DNA of 12,961 nt from a bacterium (GTDB lineage Bacteria > Planctomycetota > UBA11346). The stretch's first letter is position 1; each line of letters begins with the position of its first letter. Made by a program: the position numbers and the translations under genes. The stretch spans positions 1-12,961 of the forward strand of contig JAIFKN010000104.1 in assembly GCA_020049615.1 (NCBI GenBank), given 5' to 3'. This document shows, one piece after another, positions 7,366-11,529 of this stretch. The notes below the pieces were generated by a model, which saw only the letters and a program-made list of their open reading frames with translations, was not told the origin of the DNA and made no database searches.

Positions 7366-7893
7366 TCAGGGGGCCGTCGCCAGCCAGCGCGCCAGCGTAT
7401 CGGCTGCATCCCGGGCCGCCGCCTGGACCGCCAATGGTTCTTCGGCCCGGCTGCCGGCGTAGCCGGTGCCGCTGCCCGTCCAGGTGCGCGTGCCGGCGCT
7501 GGTCACCAGCAGGGCCGAGACCTGCATGCGGTAGCGCCAGCGCGAGGCGATGCCGCGGGCATCGTCGGCCGTGGCGGCGAAATCGTCCTGGTCGACCGAC
7601 AGGTCCAGCCGTGCGGCGCCATCGCCCCGTACCTGCCAGCCGGTGCGGTAGGCGACCGCCTCGGCGACGGCGGCCTGCAGGTCGAGGCCGGCGCGCGGCA
7701 GCCGGCCCTGGTCGGCGACCACCCCGACGCGTACCGCCCCGGCCAACGGAGTGGGCGAGGCCACGCGCCACGAACAGGAGGAGAGCAGCAGAAGGGCGAG
7801 CACCCCTGGGAGCGCAGGCTTCAGCCTGCCTGCATGCGGGGCGATCACGGCAACCAAGGCATGCAGGCTGAAGCCTGCGCTCCCAGGGCTCAT
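7366..7893 (-). CDS. LptE-like lipoprotein with a repeat-derived N-terminus
   Basis: A 175-residue putative lipoprotein. The ATG at 7893 overlaps the TGA of the BamD-like gene (ATGA). The hydrophobic core LALLLLSSC places the lipidated Cys at residue 40. After it come VRVGVVADQ, a helix (AGLDLQAAVAEAVAYRTGW), strands (RLDLSVDQDDF, WRYRMQVSALLVTS) and a C-terminal helix (AARDAADTLARWLATA). This order suits the LptE family, which plugs the LptD barrel during lipopolysaccharide export, and the BamD-like neighbour supports that. Sequence similarity is weak, so another small lipoprotein is possible. Unusually, residues 2 to 30 are almost all encoded by an inverted REP-like pair. Without it the GTG at residue 31 would leave only nine residues before the Cys. 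Confidence 0.58.
   Translation of the reverse strand: MSPGSAGFSLHALVAVIAPHAGRLKPALPGVLALLLLSSCSWRVASPTPLAGAVRVGVVADQGRLPRAGLDLQAAVAEAVAYRTGWQVRGDGAARLDLSVDQDDFAATADDARGIASRWRYRMQVSALLVTSAGTRTWTGSGTGYAGSRAEEPLAVQAAARDAADTLARWLATAP
7804..7888. repeat. REPIN-like inverted pair of short palindromes inside the lptE-like gene start
   Basis: The left arm (7804-7837) and right arm (7859-7888) are reverse complements of each other, beginning CCCTGGGAGCGCAGGCTTC, except for four extra bases (CCTG) in the left arm. The spacer is 21 bases. Each arm holds its own small hairpin, GCAGGCT/AGCCTGC with a two-base loop. That is the architecture of REP doublets (REPINs), which are mobilised by RAYT-type transposases in other bacteria. 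No transposase gene is in the window. The pair begins two bases inside the start of the lptE-like frame and keeps that frame open. Confidence 0.82.
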
Positions 7894-9035
7894 CGCCCGA
7901 GCTGCCCGGCCGGGGCCGGTAGCTGCTCGGCGAGCTGCTGCGCCTGTGCTGCCTGGGCCGAGGCGCGGTCGCGCCGGACCACGGCGGCGGCGTAGTAGCG
8001 GGCGCCGCTGTCGGGGTCGTTGAGTTCGGTCGGCTTCTTCAGCCAGGCCAGCCACGACGGCCGGGTGCGGCGCGCATACCACACCGCCACCGACAGGTCG
8101 CGGTCCTGCAGCCAGCCGCCGATGCGCTTGCGATAGGCGGCGACCAGCGCTGCACGGCCGGGATCGCCGCCGGCCTCCAGTTCAGCCAGATCGACCAGGT
8201 CGCGGGCGTCGAGCAAGGTGCCGACATCGTAGTCCGCGCCCTTGTAGGTGACGAGATGCGACAGGGCCTGCTCGAGGATGGCGTCGAAGACCATCGGGCT
8301 GTCGGGGAAGCGCTCGATGAAGTCCTCATAGGCGCGGCGAGCGCGCCAGCGATCATCCTTGTCGCCCGAGATCAGCAGGGTGCGGGCCAGACCGAGGGCG
8401 GCCCGCGGGGCGATGTCGTCGCGGTCGCCGTGCTGGGTGAGGAAGCGGAACACGTCGTCGAGGTCGAAGATGAAGCCGCGACCGTCGATCCGCACCACCT
8501 GACGCGGATCGTCCGCCTCGAGGTCGACCAGGGCCTCGAAGCGCTGCAGGCGTTCGGCCATCTCCAGGACCGTGATCATGGCGGTGCGCAGGTCGGCATA
8601 GTCCGGCAGATAGTACCACAGGCGCTGCAGCTCGGTCAGCGCACCGCGGACCTCGCCGCGTTCGGCCCGGCAGTCGAGCATGAAGTGGAGCAGCCGGCCG
8701 GCATGTGCGCCGTACGGATGCGCCTCGAAGGCGTCATCGGCGATCCACTGGGCGCGGGTCTCGCGGCTGATCAGCCAGAGCTGGTACCAGGTCCGCCCGC
8801 CGCCGGTGCGCATGCGCTCGGCCCGGGCGAGCTCGGCCAGGACCCAGGCGTCGGCCGTGGGGTCGGCGGTGGCGGTGGCGCGGCCGAGGCGGTACTCGGC
8901 CGCCTCGCGCATGAAGGTGCCGGTGCGGCGCTCGTCCTGCTCGGTGGCGTCGAGCGCATCCGCGCTCTGCAGCTTGGGATCGGCAGCTGTGGCGATCGTA
9001 GCCAGCAGGAGGAGCAGGAACCAGCGCATGGGCAC
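7890..9035 (-). CDS. BamD-like periplasmic helical-repeat protein
   Basis: A 381-residue exported protein rich in TPR-like helices. From the GTG at 9035 it has a signal peptide (RWFLLLLLATIATA, cleavage near residue 17). The ATG two codons later is an alternative start, but GGCGG lies eight bases before the GTG. Helical pairs are visible (AWVLAELARAERM, ALTELQRLWYYLPDYADL). The segment RRAYEDFIERFPDSPMVFDA followed later by WLQDRDLSVAVWYARR resembles the repeat and C-terminal parts of BamD (YfiO), the lipoprotein that helps fold outer-membrane barrels. Unlike BamD there is no lipobox Cys, and the chain is longer. Its neighbours are an lptE-like gene (ATGA overlap) and dciA (13 bases apart). 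An unrelated TPR protein is possible. Confidence 0.6.
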   Translation of the reverse strand: MPMRWFLLLLLATIATAADPKLQSADALDATEQDERRTGTFMREAAEYRLGRATATADPTADAWVLAELARAERMRTGGGRTWYQLWLISRETRAQWIADDAFEAHPYGAHAGRLLHFMLDCRAERGEVRGALTELQRLWYYLPDYADLRTAMITVLEMAERLQRFEALVDLEADDPRQVVRIDGRGFIFDLDDVFRFLTQHGDRDDIAPRAALGLARTLLISGDKDDRWRARRAYEDFIERFPDSPMVFDAILEQALSHLVTYKGADYDVGTLLDARDLVDLAELEAGGDPGRAALVAAYRKRIGGWLQDRDLSVAVWYARRTRPSWLAWLKKPTELNDPDSGARYYAAAVVRRDRASAQAAQAQQLAEQLPAPAGQLGR

Positions 9036-9048
9036 GCAGTCTGCCGCC

Positions 9049-9402
9049 TCAGGCCCGCCGCGCCACCCGCCAGATCAGGCGGGTGGCCCCGGTGCCGCCG
9101 GCGGCCAGGGCATCCTGGATCCGGCGCGCGCAGGTGGTGCGCAGCTCGGCCAGCAGCACGCCGTCGGCGACCTCCAACGTCAGCGTCCCGGCGCGCATGG
9201 CGATGGCCTTGACCCTGCCCTGGGCGCGCTCGGGAAGCGCCTCCTTCAGCGCCGTATTGACCCGGGTGAAGCGCCGCATGGCGGCGAACTCGGGGCTGTG
9301 GCGGAAGTCCTCGACCACGTTGCCCAGCGGCGCGGCGCGGCGCCAGCCGTCGCGCGGCCTGGCGGCCAGCTTGCGGTCGCGGTCAGGGTCGGAGGGGGGC
9401 AT
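9049..9402 (-). CDS. dciA: DciA-like protein (DUF721), helicase loader family
   Basis: About 117 residues. DciA proteins help load the replicative helicase DnaB in bacteria that lack DnaC or DnaI. The conserved core is recognisable: a helix FTRVNTALKEALPE, then AMRAGTLTLEVADGVLLAEL (the strand pair of the KH-like domain), a helix RTTCARRIQDAL and a last strand RLIWRVARRA. I chose the ATG at 9402. A GTG at 9408 is in frame, but both lie in the end of the four-helix-bundle element, and no Shine-Dalgarno sequence precedes either. The ATG is the reverse complement of the CAT that begins the element's CATTGCC cap, so the insertion has replaced the original leader. The BamD-like gene follows after 13 bases. 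Confidence 0.76.
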   Translation of the reverse strand: MPPSDPDRDRKLAARPRDGWRRAAPLGNVVEDFRHSPEFAAMRRFTRVNTALKEALPERAQGRVKAIAMRAGTLTLEVADGVLLAELRTTCARRIQDALAAGGTGATRLIWRVARRA

Positions 9403-9408
9403 TGCCAC

Positions 9409-9436
9409 AGGGGTTAGGGGTTAGGGGTTAGGGTCG
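9409..9436 (+). repeat. Left 28-bp arm of the S23 element (telomere-like G-rich repeat)
   Basis: Three AGGGGTT units followed by AGGGTCG. It is the exact reverse complement of 9855-9882. Four G-runs of 4, 4, 4 and 3 with TTA loops fit the G-quadruplex pattern on the plus strand. In the minus-strand transcript this arm is C-rich and lies after the S23 stop codon. It is followed inward by a 27-bp block (9437-9463) that is also found in the second element. Confidence 0.95.
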
Positions 9437-9449
9437 TAGGGCAGGATAG

Positions 9450-9848
9450 TCACGGACCACTGGATCTCTGCCTGGAAGTCGCGGCCGGCTTCGGGGAGAG
9501 GGCGTTGCGAAGACCGTCGAGGATGCGCTTCAGTTCCTGGACCCGTTCCAGTGTGGCTGAGGTGTTGTCCTCGGTCAGCAGAGCGATGTCCCGGCACAGC
9601 AGTAACTGAGTCTCCAGTTCACCTAACGAGCCCCGCGCATGACCGATGAACTGCAGGTATTCACCGCGGCTCCGACGTCCATGTCCCTCCGCTATATTGC
9701 TGGGTATGGACACCGCCGCTCTGCGCATCTGAGAGCATAATCCGAACCGTTCGTCTGGCGGGAGCTCCGCCGTTAACCGATACACATGTGTGCATAGAGA
9801 CATTGCCTGTTGCCAGGCCAACAGATCTTTGAAGTCGCGAACAGCCAT
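9450..9848 (-). CDS. Four-helix-bundle protein, S23 / 23S rRNA intervening-sequence family
   Basis: A 132-residue protein of the S23 family, first known from intervening sequences inside 23S rRNA genes and related to the Avd accessory protein of diversity-generating retroelements. Family marks are DFKDLLAWQQAM near the start, GLCSQMRRAAVSIPSNIAEG in the middle (the most conserved stretch), then EYLQFIGHARGSLGELETQL and a final helix. The family forms basic helical bundles and is thought to bind nucleic acid. Its precise role is not established. I chose the ATG at 9848. A TTG two codons upstream (9854) is in frame. The G-rich repeat ends seven bases before the ATG, so the arm forms the whole leader. 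The last residues (SSGP) are encoded by the shared subterminal block. There is no rRNA gene nearby. Confidence 0.92.
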   Translation of the reverse strand: MAVRDFKDLLAWQQAMSLCTHVYRLTAELPPDERFGLCSQMRRAAVSIPSNIAEGHGRRSRGEYLQFIGHARGSLGELETQLLLCRDIALLTEDNTSATLERVQELKRILDGLRNALSPKPAATSRQRSSGP

Positions 9849-9854
9849 ATCCAA

Positions 9855-9882
9855 CGACCCTAACCCCTAACCCCTAACCCCT
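9855..9882 (-). repeat. Right 28-bp arm of the S23 element, in the S23 gene leader
   Basis: Exact reverse complement of the left arm at 9409-9436. In the minus-strand transcript it is the G-rich copy (AGGGGTTAGGGG and so on), placed directly before the S23 start codon. It also contains the stop codon of the upstream HAD gene. Confidence 0.95.
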
Positions 9883-10633
9883 GGGGGCAATGGCCAAGCC
9901 GCTCAGCGATCGCGGCGATCTCGTCCAGTCGCAGGATCTCAGCATCCGGCCGGCAGCCATCGAGCTGCTCCTCGGGATAGATGCGCTCGGTGCGGCGCAG
10001 GCAGGTGCGCAGGCCGAAGCGGCGGCCGCCTTCGACGTCGCGCATGGGATGGTCGCCGACGTGGAGGATCTCGCCGGGGGCGCAGCCGGCCTGGCGGATG
10101 GCGTCGTGGTAGTGGTCGGGGTGCGGCTTGATCCGGCCGATCTCGCTCGACAGCGAGTAGAAGTCGAGATGCGGGGCCAGACCGTGGCGCTGGAACCAGC
10201 GACGCACGGCGAACCCGGGCCACGGTACATGCGACAGGATGCCGAGGCGGTAGCGGCCGTGCAGTCCGGCGAGCGCTGGCAGCGCCTCGTCGAGCGGGAT
10301 GACCGTATCGGTCATGCGGTCCCAGGCGCGCTCCAGCGCCCCGGCCAGGCGCGGATCGTCGACCGACAGGCCGGTGGCGGCCACCCAGCCGCGCATCAGG
10401 GCGGGGAAGTCCATCTCGCGCTGCCCTGGATTCCTCGCCGCGTCGGCGGTAGAGTTCCATTCCGCCTGCAGTTCGCGCAGGCAGGCCTCAGCCCAGGCCT
10501 CGTCGGCGCGGCCGCCCAGTGCGGCGATGTCGCTGGCCAGGCGGCGCAGCAGCCTGCGTTCGGTGGCGATGTAGGGCATGCCCCAGTTGACCGCCAGCGT
10601 ATCGCCCCAGTCGAAGGTGATGGCCTTGATCAT
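9860..10633 (-). CDS. HAD-superfamily hydrolase with an element-derived C-terminus
   Basis: A 257-residue phosphatase-like protein of the haloacid dehalogenase superfamily. The ATG at 10633 overlaps the plsY stop (ATGA). Motif I is TFDWGDTL, with the nucleophile at Asp8. The usual second Asp is Gly10, a variant seen in some family members. Motif II is LGILSHVP, motif III is the Lys of RIKPHPDHY, and motif IV is ILHVGDHPMRDVEGG. A helical cap domain lies between motifs I and II. The substrate is unknown. Next to plsY a phosphate ester role in lipid or housekeeping metabolism is possible but not shown. The last nine residues (CPQGLGVRG) and the TAG are encoded by the S23 element, so the native stop codon has been lost. 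An earlier in-frame upstream extension to 10840 is rejected because it runs inside plsY. Confidence 0.9.
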   Translation of the reverse strand: MIKAITFDWGDTLAVNWGMPYIATERRLLRRLASDIAALGGRADEAWAEACLRELQAEWNSTADAARNPGQREMDFPALMRGWVAATGLSVDDPRLAGALERAWDRMTDTVIPLDEALPALAGLHGRYRLGILSHVPWPGFAVRRWFQRHGLAPHLDFYSLSSEIGRIKPHPDHYHDAIRQAGCAPGEILHVGDHPMRDVEGGRRFGLRTCLRRTERIYPEEQLDGCRPDAEILRLDEIAAIAERLGHCPQGLGVRG

Positions 10634-11235
10634 GGCCGTTTCCCGCGCATCTGGCCGACGAACTTGGCGAAATTGCTGCGGTGCTTGACCAGCACCAAAG
10701 CAGCGAGCAGGGCGAGGAAGCCGAGGGTCGGCCACTGCACCGGCTTGGCGGTGACCAGGTAGGCCGGCACCGCCGAGATGGCGGCGAGGATCGAGGCCGG
10801 TCCGACCGCGTCGCTGCGCTTCAGCCGCAGGGCGGCCCACACCAGCAGCCAGGTCAGCAGCCAGCAGCCGAAGATCATGCCGGCAGCGGCGGGCGCGAGG
10901 CCGATCAGCACGCCGAGGCTGGTCGCCACCGCCTTGCCGCCCTTGAAGCCGTGGAAGCAGGTGAAGACGTGGCCGAGCACCGCGGCGGCGGCGACCGCGA
11001 TCGGCAGCCAGTGGTCATTGGCTTGATGAGACAGCAGTACCGGCAGCGTACCCTTGGCGATGTCGAGGACGAAGACGGCGGCGAACCAGTGCCAGCCGAG
11101 GACGCGTCCCGCGTTGGTCGCGCCGAGGTTGCCGCTGCCCTCCTTGCGCAGGTCCTTGCCCTTGAGGCGTCCGGCCCAATAGGCGAAGGAGACGGAACCG
11201 AGGAGATAGGCGGCGGGGACGAGGAGCCACCACAT
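10630..11235 (-). CDS. plsY: Glycerol-3-phosphate acyltransferase PlsY
   Basis: An inner-membrane enzyme that moves an acyl group from acyl-phosphate to glycerol-3-phosphate, the first step of phospholipid synthesis. At 201 residues it has the usual length. The three family loops are plain: YLLGSVSFAYWAG near the start, GSGNLGATNAGRVLG around residues 34-48, and FHGFKGGKAVATSLGVL in the middle. Five or so hydrophobic membrane segments alternate with them. The start at MWWLLVPAAYLLGS matches the family. No Shine-Dalgarno sequence is visible: the leader is filled by tandem copies of an element-end motif. The stop overlaps the HAD start (ATGA). It lies downstream of der, from which it is now separated by the 245-bp non-coding element. 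Confidence 0.96.
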   Translation of the reverse strand: MWWLLVPAAYLLGSVSFAYWAGRLKGKDLRKEGSGNLGATNAGRVLGWHWFAAVFVLDIAKGTLPVLLSHQANDHWLPIAVAAAAVLGHVFTCFHGFKGGKAVATSLGVLIGLAPAAAGMIFGCWLLTWLLVWAALRLKRSDAVGPASILAAISAVPAYLVTAKPVQWPTLGFLALLAALVLVKHRSNFAKFVGQMRGKRP

Positions 11236-11240
11236 CAGGA

Positions 11241-11284
11241 ATTGCCCCGGTCATTGCCCCGGTCATTGCCCCGGTCATTGCCCC
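11241..11284 (-). repeat. 12-bp tandem repeat of the element-end motif in the plsY leader
   Basis: ATTGCCCCGGTC occurs three times in a row at 11241, 11253 and 11265, then a fourth partial copy, ATTGCCCC, merges into the left end of the non-coding element. The unit contains most of the CATTGCC cap used at all element ends. Read on the coding strand it puts GGGGCAATG, with an ATG, every 12 bases just upstream of the plsY start. Confidence 0.92.
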
Positions 11285-11285
11285 T

Positions 11286-11313
11286 AGGGGTTAGGGGTGA
11301 GGGGTTAGGGTCG
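11286..11313 (+). repeat. Left 28-bp arm of the non-coding element
   Basis: AGGGGTT, AGGGGTG, AGGGGTT, then AGGGTCG. It is the exact reverse complement of 11484-11511, and differs from the S23 element arm by one base (G for T in the second unit). The sequence CCCCTAGGGG spans its outer edge (11281-11290). Confidence 0.95.
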
Positions 11314-11393
11314 TGTGGAATGGGTTGATGGAGGGGCATGGGGTCGGCGTAAAGGATGATTATGTGAAATCCCAGACTGCCAGTGGCGCGACG

Positions 11394-11436
11394 GCCCAGT
11401 GGTCCGTGCCGATACCGCCCTACGACCCTAACCCCT
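11394..11436. repeat. Direct repeat copy 1 (43 bp) inside the non-coding element
   Basis: Identical over 43 bases to 11455-11497, an offset of 61 bases. It starts GCCCAGTGGTCCGTGCC and ends in CGACCCTAACCCCT. Copy 1 then goes straight to GGGGCAATG at 11437-11445, so it is itself a complete element end with a shorter telomere-like run (14 instead of 28 bases). Confidence 0.95.
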
Positions 11437-11454
11437 GGGGCAATGTAGCTGCAA

Positions 11455-11497
11455 GCCCAGTGGTCCGTGCCGATACCGCCCTACGACCCTAACCCCT
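11455..11497. repeat. Direct repeat copy 2 (43 bp) inside the non-coding element
   Basis: Exact second copy of 11394-11436. It continues into the full 28-bp arm and the outer GGCAATG cap. Two nested ends in the same direction suggest duplication of one end, or insertion of one element into the end of another. Confidence 0.95.
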
Positions 11498-11511
11498 CAC
11501 CCCTAACCCCT
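11484..11511 (-). repeat. Right 28-bp arm of the non-coding element
   Basis: Exact reverse complement of 11286-11313, including the TGA variant in the middle unit. It ends nine bases before the outer edge of the element and 18 bases before the der stop codon. Confidence 0.95.
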
Positions 11512-11529
11512 GCGGCAATGAAGCCGCAA

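Larger units (their letters stand above)
9400..9892 (-). mobile_element. Four-helix-bundle (S23) gene element bounded by telomere-like inverted repeats
   Basis: A 493-bp unit. Both ends carry CATTGCC (9400-9406, and as GGCAATG at 9886-9892). Two or three bases inside each lies an exact 28-bp inverted repeat made of AGGGGTT units and closing with AGGGTCG. Inside is one gene only, for an S23-type protein. No transposase, reverse transcriptase or recombinase is present, so movement would need help in trans. A second, gene-less member sits at 11276-11520. The unit lies in a minus-strand gene run in the same orientation, and its ends alter the flanking HAD and dciA genes. No target-site duplication is evident. 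Confidence 0.82.
11276..11520 (-). mobile_element. Non-coding relative of the S23 element (MITE-like, 245 bp)
   Basis: Bounded by CATTGCC at 11276-11282 and GGCAATG at 11514-11520, with an exact 28-bp inverted repeat at 11286-11313 and 11484-11511. The repeat has the same plan as in the S23 element, but the middle TTA is TGA in both arms. On the der side it carries the 27-bp subterminal block found at the 3' end of the S23 gene element (23 of 27 bases the same), twice. No S23 coding remains. The short plus-strand frame from the ATG at 11328 looks accidental. It fills almost all of the 294-base gap between der and plsY and fits an internally deleted derivative. Confidence 0.75.

Noticed and set aside
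8256..9212. Plus-strand open frame of 318 codons
   Set aside because: Antisense shadow of the BamD-like and dciA genes with low-complexity composition and no recognisable domain.
9409..9882. True chromosome telomere or linear end
   Set aside because: The TTAGGGG runs are short, internal, inverted around a gene and flanked by ordinary genes on both sides.
9400..9892. Diversity-generating retroelement, because the S23 fold is shared with Avd
   Set aside because: No reverse transcriptase, template repeat or variable repeat is present in the window.
11015..11278. 87-codon frame starting MTGA repeated three times
   Set aside because: It overlaps plsY in another frame and its starts come only from the 12-bp tandem repeat. 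It is kept as a possible decoy in translation and not annotated as a gene.
9400..11520. CRISPR array
   Set aside because: The repeats are arranged as inverted pairs and short tandem units, with no regular spacers and no cas gene.
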